A DNA stretch of 64,000 bases from Diphasiastrum complanatum (GCA_029204225.1 CM055100.1:14636538-14700537); one strand, 5' to 3'; positions 11,285 through 23,179 are shown, counted from the stretch's first letter. The notes: generated by a model not told the origin, from the letters alone. A program made the numbers and translations.

Positions 11285-11578
11285 CTAATTTTTCTCCTCT
11301 TCAAAGACAACATCCATAGAAATGTGAACTTTCTTAGAAATGTAAACTCTATAAGCTTCTCGTACTTCACTATAACCAACAAAGAACCCCTTCAAGAATT
11401 TAGAAGATGAGTTGACATAGCAAGTACTACCAAAACTCTTCAAATGCTCAACGCTTGGCTTCTTAGCAAAAAGAATCTCAAATGAACTCTTACCATCCAA
11501 GTCTTCATTTGACCACCTATTGCAAACAAAGTTAGCACACATCAAAGCTTCACCCCAAAAAGACTTAGGAAGATTCAT
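11285..11578 (-). pseudogene. copia integrase C-terminal fragment (family B)
   Basis: A 97-codon minus-strand frame begins MNLPKSFWGEAL and continues with SFEILFAKKPSVEHLKSFG and DVVFEEEKN. This is the typical end of a Ty1/copia integrase: the SFWGEA block, the PSVEHLKSFG motif and the VVFEE close. The DDE catalytic core and everything else are missing, so it is an isolated piece. It resembles the other family B fragments here in style, but no overlapping copy allows a direct test. Confidence 0.8.
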
Positions 11579-12412
11579 GGCTCTGGATCAGCGTGTGGAA
11601 CACGTAGTTGAAAACACATTGAACATGTGACTGGACTAAAGATTGAACAAATTTTAACTAAATTTGTTTCGATCTTGCTGTAGTTGACTTGAAGATGAAT
11701 ATGGCAATGAGATGCAGGAATCAACTCGGACGTGATATGTACTTTGCAGATTTGTTAGATGTGCAGAAATCTGAAACTCTGTATAAGGCGATTTGAAGAT
11801 TGATAGATGAATGACAAGTTATTCTTGAGATACGCTACATGATGTCTCCTGTTCAATGGCTATGTTTGATGAACTAAAACAAATGTAGAAAAAGATATGC
11901 AATTAGAACAAATTACCAAATCAAAAATGACAAAAAATAAACAAGTAAGATACCAATGTTATAGAGAGTGAAAGCCGTAGAGCACTTGTCAAACAAAAAG
12001 TCATTCATCAACATGTATAATTCACCTGGATAATTTCAAGTTTCTATTGATTTTTTAGAGTAATGAAAGATCATGGTTGAGGTACTATGTCCTGATGACC
12101 TCACTGAGCAAGAGATTCAGAACCGAATTTCTATCTGGATTTCCGATTCCTAGATGTATTGTGTATTGGCACATTGAAAATCTTAGCAGCATGTGGAAAG
12201 ACAAATAGATTTGAGGTTGCAGAAGGGGAGAAAAACTGTCAATTCTTTGTGGAGGTTGCTCTTCGTTGGACATTGTAGCAGATGATAGAATATCGGTTTC
12301 GCTTTCCTCCTACAATGACTCATTTCATATTAGTGTCTTTGCACATTATGGAGTTGGTGAATTGCGTGGTTATGTAGAAGTTTGCAAGAAACTTCTCGAG
12401 TGAGCAGCAGGT
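11579..12412. other. anonymous sequence, no gene
   Basis: Six-frame reading gives no convincing protein in this 0.8 kb. It may be gypsy or copia flank, but no domain, primer site or LTR edge is visible. Confidence 0.35.
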
Positions 12413-12458
12413 TTAACTGTTGGTTGCTATGGTGCTCGTGTTGTGTGTCATGAGGATC

Positions 12459-13712
12459 CTATCGTGAGTCATAACTGACGTGGTGGGCAGGTAGGATCTT
12501 GTTGGGTTGTTTTGGACAGTCTTTGAAATTGTGTTTTCTGACACAGTCAGGACACTCGGCATGGTACTTGGTCTTGACTGGGCAATCAACCATGAAATGG
12601 CCGGTTTCAACACAGATGAAACATCTGTTGTTCAATGGACCTTGTATAACTGCATAGCCATCTTGTATGGCGAATGGTTCTGGACTTTCAGGTGGATATT
12701 CATGATAAGTCAAGGAATATTCAAACTGTGACGGTTGTTTTTCATATTGTTGTACTGTATGTGCTTGGATAGGCTGATATGAAGGACAAACATCAGCAGG
12801 ATGCGTAGCCCGACAGTGTGGGCACCATATTGGTTTTCGTCTATAAGGTACCTGTGCAGGGTTTGGCTGACCAGGCATACTGCTTTGGATAAACTTCAAG
12901 GTAGTTTGAAACTCATTGGTGAGTCTCTCCCTCTGTAGTTGGTGTTGCTTATTAAGCAACTCCAACTGGGATTTCCACAGCTGATCTCAGGTGTCCTTGA
13001 TCAGCTTCGACTCATGGACAGGAACACGTGGTGCTCTACTTTCTCTGGATTCGTCAACATCTGATCCCTTATCTTCTTCGTTGATGGCCTCAGACATAGC
13101 TAGCTTTAGGCTCATATATTCATCATTGGATTTAAGCTCTCGTCTAATCCATCTTGGAAGGCCGACTAAGAACTATACGATGAGCATCTATTCGGAGGGC
13201 TGTTCTTGTACTTGACTTTTGAGGCATTTGAAACGCTCGATATAGTCTCGGACACATTCATCTTTTGTCATCGTGATGTTACTCAACTTGACAAAAGGAC
13301 TCTCGATCAAGTGAAAGGGCTTAAAACGCTTGATAAAGGACTCTTTCAAAATTGACCAGCCTGTCTTATCTTCACGATCGAGGTTAAAAAACCAGTCACG
13401 TACTTTAGCAATCATGGTCATTGAAAATAGTTGGACCATAGCAGCGGGAGATGTTTCGCCATACACATCACATGCATTCTCAAAGATTTGCAAAAATCTT
13501 TGAGGGTCCGAACTACCGTCAAACTTTGGTAGATCTAGCTTGGGTGTACATCTCTCAAAATGAGATCCGTGAGTGGCAGAAGCACCATTAAGGTTGGTTC
13601 TGGCCTGGGAGGGTTCAGCACCATAAAAATGTGGTCGTGCACCTGAAGACTCAGCTCTATCAGGTTCTTGTCCCTTGAATGGTTTGTGGATGGCTCGTGT
13701 ATTTGGGCCCAC
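12459..13712 (-). pseudogene. Ty3/gypsy-type gag with zinc knuckles
   Basis: The frame starts MGPNTRAIHKPFKGQE and enters a retrotransposon gag domain (LDLPKFDGSSDPQRFLQIF, KESFIKRFKPF). After a frame break near 13188 it continues into a second open part (12965-12459) with zinc-binding motifs: CPHCRATHPADVC and a classic CCHC (CFICVETGHFMVDC). The gag style and the two-part knuckle region fit Ty3/gypsy rather than copia. Pol is absent downstream on the same strand, where sequence becomes unrecognisable by about 12410. The frame break and missing pol make it a truncated, probably inactive element. Confidence 0.75.
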
Positions 13713-13738
13713 ATTTGGTAGAATCTATGACGTTTGAT

Positions 13739-14040
13739 TTATTCAGCTACAGGGGACCTGATCTTGTATGGATAATCTTTTGGTATTTTAGGATCTGTAT
13801 GTTTGTCCATTGAAGACTGTTGTGTCTTTTTTGTGTTGGGTATGTGTTTCTGGTGTTTTTGGATTTTTTTAGGGTTTTTGGTTTTTTTTGGATTTTTGGT
13901 GTTTTTGGAATTTTTAGGGGTTTTTAAGGAGGTCAAGGGGAGAAGTATGAAAAGGGCTTTCTAATGGTATGGGTTTTATTTTTTTGAAATTTTTTTTTGG
14001 GTGTTTATGCCCTTTTTTTTTTTCTTTTTTTTTCAGCCTC
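13739..14040 (-). repeat. oligo-A/CCAAAAA low-complexity leader
   Basis: The minus strand is a run of degenerate CCAAAAA-like units and long A tracts lying just 5' of the gypsy-type gag start. The ORF predicted there (many K, N and P) is a product of low complexity. It probably belongs to the element's untranslated leader. Confidence 0.6.
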
Positions 14041-14149
14041 TAAGGGTTTGGGGAGATGGTGGTTCAGTCGAAATGCCAATCAGAGGTTTTGTTTGAAAGT
14101 TCTGTGGTCTGGCGTGGATTTGGTCCGGTTGAGATGATGAGGAACCCCT

Positions 14150-14400
14150 TCGGTCGATATTGGACCCAGAACCTCCGGTCGAGATTTGATCGAAACCCTT
14201 TGGTCGAGATTTGATCAAAAACCTGTCGGTCGAGATTTGATCGAAACCCGTCGATCGAGATTTGATCGAAAATCCGTCGGTCGAGATTTGATCAAAAATC
14301 CATCGGTCGAGATTTGACACAGGGTTCCGATTGAGATTTGACACAGGGCTCCAATTGAGATGAGAGTCAGGGAGTGGGTCGAGATTTGAAGGGAATGGAG
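14150..14400. repeat. 26-bp minisatellite (GGTCGAGATTTGATC units)
   Basis: Eight or nine degenerate units of about 26 bp follow the pattern GGTCGAGATTTGATCGAAA plus a variable end. Later units drift to GATTTGACACAGGG. The array sits between the gypsy-type gag leader and the copia B integrase fragment, so it may be part of the gypsy LTR or leader. It also extends an artificial open frame from the copia fragment. Confidence 0.9.
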
Positions 14401-14459
14401 TGTGAAGGTCTGTCTGGGAGGAATGTAGGAGATGGGTGTGGAATCTGGTTTTGTAGGAA

Positions 14460-15449
14460 AGGATGCGTGGATGCAGGTGGTTTTGCAATTTGATACTAAA
14501 GCAAGTCTGATCGCAAATGGATTGGCCCTTAAACTTCACAAAAGCTTCATATACAAGGTTTTTTTTAGACAATAAGTCAATCCAAGTGAATCTAGTACAA
14601 TCATCTATGAAAGTCACATACATTAAGGCACCTCCATTACTTTCATGAGAAAAAGCATGTACATATGAATGAATAAAATCCAAGGGTGAAGTAGATCTTG
14701 TCAAAGATCTCTTGTAGGAAGTCTTGTGTGACTTTGCAAGGCCACATGCCTCACACACTTTGCCACACTTCTTGAATGATTTTGGTAGGCCAAGAGGTAT
14801 CTCCTTTGATGCCATAAACTCCATTGATTGACGACTAGGATGGCCTAATCTTTTGTGCCAAAGCTCAACCATATTCACACTTTCAATGGCCACATTAGCA
14901 TCCAACTTAAAAACCCTTTCTTGCTTAATGCCACTAGCTATGCACTTATCACTTTTCAAGATGGAACATACTCCATTCTTGAAATGTACGTCTAGTCCAT
15001 TGTCCATTGTTGACCAACACTAAGCAAATTTTTTGTAATGGATGGAACATACAAAACATTATCAAGATCTATGCCTTAGATGATCCTAAGCATAATGGAA
15101 TAGATCCTATGCCATCTATCTTACATTCTTGATCACTAGCAGTGTAGATTGACTTCTTAGAATCATTACAAGAAAGTAAAGTAGAAAAATAATGCTTTTT
15201 GAATGACATGTGGGAGCTAGCCCCACTATCAATCCACCATGTCTCTTGGCTTGATTTTGGTGTAGATGCTACCATCAAGGATGTGTTGAAGCCATCATCT
15301 TCCTCCTCCCCTCGTGCAAGATTGCCTTGATCTTCACTCCCTTGTGCATTCTTCTTCTTATAGCATTCGGAAGCAAAGTGTCATTTCTTTCCACAAAAGA
15401 AACACTTTAGCTTGGCTTTGTTCTTTTGCTTCCCTTTGGAGATAGACCC
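14460..15449 (-). pseudogene. copia family B protease to integrase fragment
   Basis: Reading down the minus strand there is a zinc knuckle (KCFFCGKK, an in-frame TGA, then HFASEC) near 15400-15370. The aspartic protease motif WWIDSGASSHMS follows near 15240, then a frame break around 15060. The GAG-pre-integrase HHCC region (LWHKRLGHPS, CEACGLAKSHK) and the start of the integrase core (FIDDCTRFTWIDLLSKKN) come next. The reading is lost near 14490, where it passes into the minisatellite. The upstream edge at 15449 is an insertion junction with the family E LTR. The knuckle stop, the frame break and both truncations make it dead. Confidence 0.85.
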
Positions 15450-16427
15450 TGTCTGAAAGAGGTGTGTAAAAAGATAGGCCAAATAGAATCAAATAAAACG
15501 AATTCGAACGACAAGAATTAAAACTTATCGTGCACAATGGAATAAGCTATCTTCCTCTTTCTCTATGCATGACTACGCCTATCAATTTCAAACAAAACAA
15601 TAGTGATAGAAATCACGTTCGATCATAGTAACTAACTTTGATATCATTAGCACTACAATGATTACGTAGCCAAACATTAAAGCATTGAATTATCAGACAA
15701 ATAATCAGTCGTGAAAAACTACAGAAACGCATACATTCTGAGACAAGCCTGAATGCAATAAGAAGATAGTATTGATTCAGTATGAAAATGAAACAGATGT
15801 AAATGAGTACAACAAGTTGGGATCAAATCTGCGTACTCTAAGTTATCTCTGGACGGCTAAATATAAGTCTGAATAAAGCACAACTACTGATAAGCAGTAA
15901 GCGCAATAGCAATCTCTAATCAACTCTAAAGAACTGAGCTAGAATGCTCAAGAGTATTCAAGCTTGAAAGCTTGAGGGAGAGAGAGTGATAACTATTCTT
16001 CTTGCTTCAATGCTATTAAAATGCAGAAATATGAGCAGCTATTTATACTAAGAAAAATGCGACAACGTCCAATAGTAGGACGACTAATTAGGTCGCAATC
16101 ATAATGGATAGTGAGCTGGAATCCATCCAAAGTGAGTTGGCATCCATCCAGTTGATAATTACTGAAAATTTACTTGATGTAAAATTAGGGCAAGTCATTT
16201 AGCTTCAAGACGAGTGGAACGTTAACTGCCAATCAATCGACATGGCCGAAGTGGACAGATTCTTTGAAGTTTGTCGATGTTGTCAATAAACGTCGAAGCC
16301 ACCTGTGAGCCATTTTTGAGTAGTTTTGCAGACTGTGTAGAAATACAAAGAAAACTGCAGGACTAGATAATGAGTTAGAAGAAGATTAAAATGTCGATTA
16401 GTCGATTAGTAGGAGAATAATTTAACA
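15450..16427 (-). repeat. 978-bp LTR of copia family E
   Basis: The LTR has TG..CA ends on the + strand (TGTCTGAAAG at 15450, AATTTAACA ending 16427). On the minus strand it starts TGTTAAATTATTC directly after a polypurine tract (AAGGGGGAG). A TATA-like TATAAATAGC lies near 16048 on the minus strand, consistent with a promoter about 380 bp into the LTR. It follows the RNase H end of the same element, so it is the 3' LTR. Its distal edge interrupts family B copia at 15449. No second LTR is present to confirm a target duplication. Confidence 0.85.
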
Positions 16428-17130
16428 CTCCCCCTTAATCGGAATCCATGAATGCCTTGACCTTCACACTTAGTTTCGCACAGTACTTTCTATATGCATC
16501 CAAGCTTAATGCTTTAGTAAAAATATCTGCTGTCATACCTTGCGTGCGACAGCACTACAATCTGACCTCTTTGTTGAGAACTTTGCTTCTGACATAGTGA
16601 TACTTAATTTCAATGTGCTTACTCCATGAATGAAACCTAGGGTTGGCTGATAGGCTAGTGGCACTTTGATTATCACAAAATAGTAATGTCGAAGCATATT
16701 GATTCAGACTGATATCTGAAAGTAAGTTCCTCAATCAAATTGCTTCCTTTGTAGCTTGTGAGGCTGCGATATATTCTGATTCTATAGAAGATAGAGCTAT
16801 CGAAGATTGCTTGCGACTGTTCCAAAAGATTGGACCATTGTTGAGGAGGAATGTAAATCCAGAAGTGGATTTATGAGTGTCTACATCTCCTACCCAACTT
16901 GCATCTGTGTAACTATTGAGTAAATTGAGTGCTGTCCAATGTGTTATACCAGGGTTAGTCATAAACTGACTTAGGGAGCTGATTACAAAAGCTATGTCTG
17001 GCCTGGTACAAATCATTGCGTACATAAGACAGACCTTTTGTTGCATGGCTATGACTCGATCTAAAAGGAATCCTAGTATGCTTTCCAAAGATGTAGCTAT
17101 GACAGACAGGGATATCAACTTTGTGCAAGA
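16428..17130 (-). pseudogene. copia family E RNase H region, truncated
   Basis: The minus strand reads as the connection and RNase H region of Ty1/copia: ICTRPDIAFVISSLSQFM, then SYTDASWVGDVDTHKSTSGF and ALSSIESEYIAASQATKEA. The C-terminal RNase H continues below 16735 after a frame break (HIEIKYHYVRSK region near 16560) to the polypurine tract. The frame is cut at about 17130, so RT with its catalytic motif and all upstream domains are missing. Confidence 0.85.
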
Positions 17131-18119
17131 GATCCTTGTGAGAGAGTAGAGAGGGTTTGGAAGAGCGTGTGTGTGAGAGAAAGAGAGTGGTAGAGTTAGT
17201 GTTGTTGGTTTATGTTTGTGGTTTATTGCAAGTAGAGGTAGTTTTTAACTCTTTTGTTATGCAAGCATTTCCAAGGCTGATCGAGCCCACTTCCCGTGCT
17301 ACAAATGACTTGGAAGGAGGAGGTAGAGAGCCGCCTTCTTCTTCACAACATTCTTTTATCAAGTATTTATGAGTTATGCGAGGGAGTAGGATTTTCCTTA
17401 GTCTCTGACCATTGTTTGATGATGCATTGACCTTTTCCCATGAGATGTTTTGGATCATTGTGAGTTTAGGAGCTCCAGTCAACAAATTCTCTTGAAAGAT
17501 CCATTTTAATTATACTCTTATTGCAAGCATGTGCAAGAAATCCATTTAACAAATCAGACATTTTCAATACACTTCTTCCATGAATTTCATCTTGGGAAGG
17601 TGAGTTCAGGAAACATCTACGCCAACACACTAGATTGCATCGTGTAGGCCTCACCATTGAGTTCTTTGGAGAACTTCATGATTGAGAGCAACAAGAATTT
17701 TAGAGACATCATGAGCCCCATCGTGAGAGTCTTTGTTGGGACTCTGAGCTTTTGTATAATGTTTCTATAGTTGAGACTGGAATCACTTGAGAATAACCTC
17801 TCCTATTTGTTAGGGTTACGTAGTAGCCAATTGGGTAGCCACTACGAACCCGATAAGTATGGATAGTACTTGAGAACGACCCATCTTCACATACAACAGG
17901 GTACAATACTGTTTGGGAGGACATAAATTGTATCAACCGCTTGAGCAACATTGACAACTACACCCTCACACCCTCCTCTGACCATACTTCTAGAAGCCTA
18001 GAAAACTTCCATTGGCAAGAGAAGCACGGAGTGACGGTCCCTGCCATAAGGGCAGTGTGGGACCTTCCTATTTTAGGGCTTTCTGGCAAACCAATCCCCC
18101 TCTGAAAAATCCCTAACAT
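17131..18119. other. unassigned sequence, possible leader or LTR
   Basis: No protein family is recognised. The right part (17700-18119) lies immediately 5' of a minus-strand copia gag fragment and may be its LTR and leader. No TG..CA edge or primer site stands out. Open frames on both strands are short and inconsistent. Confidence 0.3.
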
Positions 18120-18420
18120 CAAGCATTACTTGATAAAGTACATTTGCCAATTCCCTTGAGAAATTCATTTGTCACATTTATCCTAATCACATGAAGAGCT
18201 CTCTTAGCCCTCCTATCATATCTCAATTGTTCTAGAGGTGTCAAAGGTCTCTCCTCCACACCTACAACAACATCCATCAACTCATTCTTTCAAGTAAGGA
18301 CTCCATCCTCACCTTCCAATATGAATAATTGCTTGACATAAGCCTATCATTGCTCTCCAACATGAAACCTCCACTTATTCTTATGTTGCAATGATTGATC
18401 AACTTCTTTCAACTTTTTTC
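18120..18420 (-). pseudogene. copia family B gag N-terminal remnant
   Basis: The minus strand gives NELMDVVVGVEERPLTPLEQ followed by LRYDRRAKRALHVIRINV, with an upstream stop. The same words occur on the + strand at 30950-31220 (NELMDIVVGVKQRPLAPQEQ, LRYDRR), so this is one gag family. In-frame stops and the missing downstream part make it a remnant. Confidence 0.7.
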
Positions 18421-18719
18421 AATGCACTTAGCACTCACTTGAATCTTCAACAAATGAAATCACAAAGATTTGCAGCTACACAAATGTCTTTCTTTCTCAC
18501 AACTAGTCAACAAGCACATACAATTGAATAGAACTTGATCAACACATGATCAATCCACAATAGAATGATTTTTGAACCTAAAAGATCTTGAAAAGGTTAA
18601 GATCCTTTCCCTCAAGAGATACTATTCAAAATTTGAGAATTCACAAACATTATGCAAAATTCTAAATAAAGTCACCTCTACTCATTCTGTGGATTGAGAA
18701 ATAAAGATATCAATTTTAT
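18421..18719. other. AT-rich, nothing recognised
   Basis: No coding frame or structured repeat is supported between the copia gag remnant and the possible gypsy tail. Confidence 0.35.
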
Positions 18720-19060
18720 GGGCTTATAGGAACATAGAGAAGGTTGCTATAAAGAAAACTCCATATTACTTGTATGTTTCCAATAATGTCTATTGAATTT
18801 GATGTGCCTACTTGTAGAATTATGACAAAAGGTCGAGATGAATCAGAGTAGATGGTAGAAGAGCATTTAAAAGATATAATAAATTGGACAAAGGCAATCT
18901 TTTGGCCATATTTAACTATAAGAAAAAAGAAAAGGAAAGTATGATTTGAGATTGAAGGCAACTTTAAGAAATGAGATTTAGCTTTCTCGTACGACAACAA
19001 ACACATGAAATTCTTTGGAAAGCTGCACATAAAGCAACTAAGGTTGTTTTTCTATGAGAG
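18720..19060 (+). pseudogene. possible gypsy pol C-terminal remnant
   Basis: A + frame from about 18780 reads protein-like with stops. It ends KKDLAFSYDNKHMKFFGKL-like (one codon is a stop), which resembles the GDLVLxYDxRH..KF segment after the gypsy integrase. It lies near a minus-strand gypsy integrase remnant but on the opposite strand. The match is short, so this call is tentative. Confidence 0.25.
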
Positions 19061-19199
19061 ATCATGAAGTACTTCAATAATTTATCAGTTGTACTATTTA
19101 TAAAATTTGTTCTCTTGTCATTGATCATTCTAATATTCTAGGAAGCTTTCATTATGATTGCTTGAGGCTTGTGCACCAAATCGATGAGGTTTTATAATA

Positions 19200-20290
19200 G
19201 GGTGCCCTCCAAAAGAGTGATTTTCGTTGTCTCGAGCATATGTAGCAGACTGGAATCTGATAGGAGCGTAATAAGTTTTTGGAGACTATTGTTGAACTTT
19301 GTCACTAATAAGTTTTATGGTATGGCTAACTAAATCTACAGATTATGTTTTCTTATAAAAAATGAGCCACTACCTTTGATGTATAATTTCTGAAAGCTTT
19401 AGCCTCAACCCACTTTGTGACATGATCATCGTGGCTAAGATTTAATGACGTTGTGCTGAATTTGTTGGTAGACTTATTGCTCCAACAAATTCTAGTCCCC
19501 ATTTTTCAAATGGATCCAATGGTTTGAATGGATTCAAATGCATAACATAATGTTCATTAGGTTTCCTACTCTTTTACAAACCTGACATACTTTTCAAAAT
19601 CTTTATAGAGAGTGTGCCACCATAAACCAACTTGTAAACCTAAGGGGTTGGCTCAGTTGGTTAGCTTGGCATCCAAAGTTTCTTTGGTCCCAAGTTCAAA
19701 CCCCCTTGGAAACCAAGATGCATAAACCAACTTGTAAACCTAAGGGGGTTGGCTCTGTTGGTTAGCTTGGCATCCAAAGTTTCTTTGGTCCCCAAGTTCG
19801 AGCCTCCCCTTGAAAATCAAGAAGCATAAACTAACTTGTAACATTTTCCTAGAAGTTGTATCTCCATTAAAATATTCTCCTAACACCCTTCATGTGCTTC
19901 TCTAACTAAAAGAGATATTTCAAGGCAACTCACATATACTAAATACTTTATCTAAATCCATTTTATATAATTGTCTTCACGTGAGAGTGAATCTTGCTGG
20001 TTTATTTACTATTCATTTTTTTTTTAGAGGTACAATATGTGAAAATAACCCATTTATAGAGACTCAGAGATTTCAAAATACCATGAGAGAATGACATCTA
20101 CCAAAAATAGAAAAGCATATGGTGTTTCATCACTAATGCCAAAAGCTTCATGATCTTTTCCTTCTTTTGTATCATTAGTGATTCTAGATAGATGGTCAGC
20201 TAGTAAATACACTCTTTTTGGTTATAATATTAAATGTATTTTCTTGTAGGAGAAGTACCCATCTCGCCAAATCTCCTTGTTATGTTAGGT
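19200..20290 (-). pseudogene. Ty3/gypsy RNase H end and integrase, decayed
   Basis: Near 20270-20110 the minus strand reads GDLARWVLLLQENTFNII and then VYLLADHLSRI, the recognisable RNase H close of Ty3/gypsy. Towards lower coordinates it continues with an integrase zinc-finger zone, GDTTSRKMLQV, then (after an insertion) GLWWHTLYKDFEKYVR and finally KWVEAKAFRNYTSKVVAHFL near 19370. The catalytic core between these is degenerate, with many stops. It is split by tandem tRNA-like inserts at 19621-19840 exactly between LQV and GLWW. It is inactive. Confidence 0.75.
19621..19840 (+). repeat. tandem tRNA-like (SINE-like) inserts with target repeats
   Basis: Two units (19621-19720 and 19721-19823) each contain an A-box-like GGCTCAGTTGGTTAGC and a B-box-like GTCCCAAGTTCAAACC. 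These are the internal RNA polymerase III promoter elements of tRNA-derived SINEs. The target segment CATAAACCAACTTGTAA occurs before unit 1, between the units and after unit 2 (as CATAAACTAACTTGTAA). It reads as gypsy integrase codons, so it is a duplicated target site. Each insert body is only about 83 bp and has no poly-A tail. It cannot fold as a good tRNA, so it is not a tRNA gene. Confidence 0.7.
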
Positions 20291-20299
20291 TTATTGACT

Positions 20300-22894
20300 A
20301 GATAAAGTAAGACATGATGATATATGATATACATAAGCTACAAAGCTAATAGATAATCTCCAATTTTTATGCTACAATTATCATTGCTAATCCGTCTCTA
20401 AAAGTCTCTAATTGGAAAATGTACCGTAGCGATAATTTTTTATGATTCGTTTGGAAAATAAGTACATGGGGAGGTAGAAAAATAGATGGAGGAGATGCAA
20501 ATCTTGAGAAGGCATTGGAAGATGAGGGCATACTCATATAATAAGTTGATACACCAAATTGAAAAATGCAATTCATGGAAAATATAGAAGTACTAAACAC
20601 AAATGGTTGGGTACTAGATATCATAGTGGTAGTAAAGGTGGAAAGTGATGAACTTGTAGTTGTTGAGTTTTCTCTTATACCTCAATCCACTTCATCTCCC
20701 CATAAAGCTAAAATACTAACACTTTTTCTCCCTTTTTTTTTTTTTTTTGTCACTGTAGGATAACCACAACATAGGATGAGTACATCACAACAACAAGAAA
20801 GAAAATCAAACTTGATAATTTTCATGCTCACACATTGAACATAATTATCATGCTCATACAATAGGTTAAGCCGCCGTATAGATTCTCACAAGAGATGTAT
20901 TTCTCAAGTATAATTTTTTGTTTTTTTCGTTAACTAAGAGAAAAGGGAGTTTTCTTTGTTTTTCTTTTGGAAATAAAATAATACTGGAAAATGTCCATTC
21001 TCAACCACAAAATTTTAACTACTCTTGATACACTAGCATTTTGATGAGCATTATTTTCATGGCATAAATAAAAAAAGAAATCAAATAAAATCAAACTTGA
21101 ATAACAGCTACATCTCCAAATACATAGATTCAATCCATACAATCAAAACTTCAATCCATATTTTCATAGAAAAAAGAAAGAAAGTGAATTGATATTAGAA
21201 CTCTCATAGGTAATATCCTATTCTTGAATGTCAATACAAATTCCCTCCTTGCAATATGAAGGTCTTCTCTTTTGTAGGAGAATGTTAGAACCTTACCTTT
21301 ACCAAGAATAAATAAGCTTTCCTAGAACAGTGTTCCAGTATCATGTTCATCTCTTGTATATCGTATTTATAAGTAGCATATGCTTACCTCTATATAGCAT
21401 AACAATTGGTTTTCCATTCTCTCTTAACTAAAAAAATATATATATGAGGTTTTATGGTTTATTAGAGCATCCATCAACCATATTATGCTTCAATGCATAA
21501 AAACTTTGTAGTTGAATTTTAGTCCAATGTTTTGTTCTCTTCTTTTGCAATGTATATGTTGTAGGAATAACTATACATTGATGCTATGCCTAAAATAGTT
21601 AAAAAGACACTTGCAATTTTCCACCTTACGTCATTTTATTCTAGCCTTAATAGTCTACTCATACGTGCCAAGATCCATTGTTTGCTAGCAAGAAGGGTTA
21701 GCAAGGCAAATGGAAAATAGATAAACTTGCTTTTATTTGGCTATAGTAGCTAGGTTTTTGTTATTAATTGATACATTCCAAAATATTGGTTGGCATGATC
21801 AATACTTTTGTGAAAATAAACTCGCAAAATTTGCAATTAACTTACTCACAAAATGTTTGCACTCTCTTGGCTTGTGGGTGTTTATCCACTTGATTGTCCG
21901 TGCGTCCATCTTTTGTTGTTATATCCTTGTTGTTGTTGTTAGCCTCGCAATCCTCCCTTTGAAATTAATATTTTGGGCATTGGGCCCCTTTATGTGAATA
22001 AATGTAAATGTTGTTCGTAGTGCCCACGTAATGGGTCTCTATCTCCTTACCCCATTAGGTTGAGGCAAAAGATATTTTATTCATGCCTTTTTGTGGAGGG
22101 TCTTGTACTAGTTAAGTTAGGTTGTGGCGAAAAAGATATTCATTCATAACCATTTGTGGATGGACATCAAAGCCCTAGTCAAATGCCACATTTCAATATT
22201 CAACCCCACATTCCAATATTCAACCCCACACTCCACATAACCATCCCACTTTGAAATGGATGTTGAAATGGATGGTGGAGAACATGAAGTACAAGCATCA
22301 TCCAATTATGAGGTACAACAACAAAAGTATACCTAGTAATGAAGAGTATAACTTAACCAAAACAAAGGGCTTAAGGAGCCACCAACTCAATTTGATTAGG
22401 GTTTAGATAAATTCCAAAAATGGGTTAAAGACTCGAATTTTTTTTTTTTTTTGGAAATTTTTTTGAGCTATCCTAAAACATAACTCACATTATTTTAAGG
22501 ATTTTTTATGCTCAGGACCACCACTCATAACCTTGGGTTTATATACACCTACAAATAAACCCTAAAAATCATGATATCGATATTTAAGAAAACAATCATG
22601 TGTAAAAAACCCTAAAAATTTTCATGATATCAATATATATAAAGTAATGTTGATTCCATTCTTATACTTTGCCGTGCTTTTCACAATGTCACACACTATT
22701 AAGTGCTTTAAACCGGAATTTTTTGAAATTTTACAAACCAATGCCCAACCACTAATTAACTTTGACCACTTTTCAGTGAAATTTTACATCCTAATGCCTA
22801 ACCCCTTGATTCTTTGATGGCCTGCTTTAATAATTTGTCTTATTTTCAAAGAGCAGCTACTAATTTTAGATTTTAGGATCAAGGGGCGTCAAAC
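20300..22894. other. 2.6 kb AT-rich intergenic sequence
   Basis: I see no supported gene. Long T runs occur near 20730 and 22438. The open frames (20566, 21737) have no recognisable domain. Short duplicated phrases such as the AGGTTG(A/T)GGC block near 22056 and 22120 are weak. Confidence 0.4.
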
Positions 22895-23115
22895 GTAACC
22901 GTATAATACACTATCGTATAGTCGCGGAGCTGAAAAACCAGACCAGAGTTAGCAGTCACAGGCGGATAGACATACCGTATTAGAGCCACCGTATGAATAT
23001 AGAGTACGTATGCTCATAAATGAAGAGGACGAGAGAGCAGTTAAACTCGGAGAGATGAGGAGATTATCGTAGGTTAATCGTATAAGATGGTACCGTATAA
23101 GAGCATGGTATATAT
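22895..23115 (+). promoter_or_regulatory. candidate promoter: CGTAT motif cluster and TATA box
   Basis: The motif (A/T/C)CGTAT recurs about six times in 200 bp: ACCGTATAAT near 22900, ATCGTATAG near 22912, ACCGTATTAG near 22976, ACCGTATGAA near 22990, ATCGTATAAG near 23077 and ACCGTATAAG near 23092. A TATATAT box follows at 23109-23115, then a GA tract typical of plant 5' leaders. The intact gene's ATG is 0.9 kb further on, so a long leader or a leader intron is implied. Promoter function is inferred from position only. Confidence 0.45.
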
Positions 23116-23134
23116 GGGCATGAATGCTCGAGAA

Positions 23135-23136
<2 letters not shown>

Positions 23137-23177
<41 letters not shown>
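23137..23177 (+). repeat. GA microsatellite
   Basis: About 20 AG units follow the TATA-like box, with a short related GAGAAAGCGAGAG start. GA tracts are common in plant 5' untranslated leaders. The minus-strand ORF running through it is an artefact. Confidence 0.9.

Positions 23178-23179
<2 letters not shown>

Noticed and set aside
13739-13936. A Lys/Pro-rich protein gene on the minus strand
   Set aside because: It is low-complexity CCAAAAA sequence with no conserved content.
14033-14460. C-terminal extension of the copia integrase ORF rich in DQIST repeats
   Set aside because: The open frame simply runs through the 26-bp minisatellite; integrase similarity ends near 14490.
19641-19710. A functional tRNA gene
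   Set aside because: A- and B-box-like words are present, but the T-arm and acceptor do not pair properly and there is no clear anticodon stem. It fits a tRNA-derived insert.
20566-20763. A small gene in the 20.5-kb region
   Set aside because: Ends in a homopolymer-encoded FFFFF stretch, with no family similarity or splice context.
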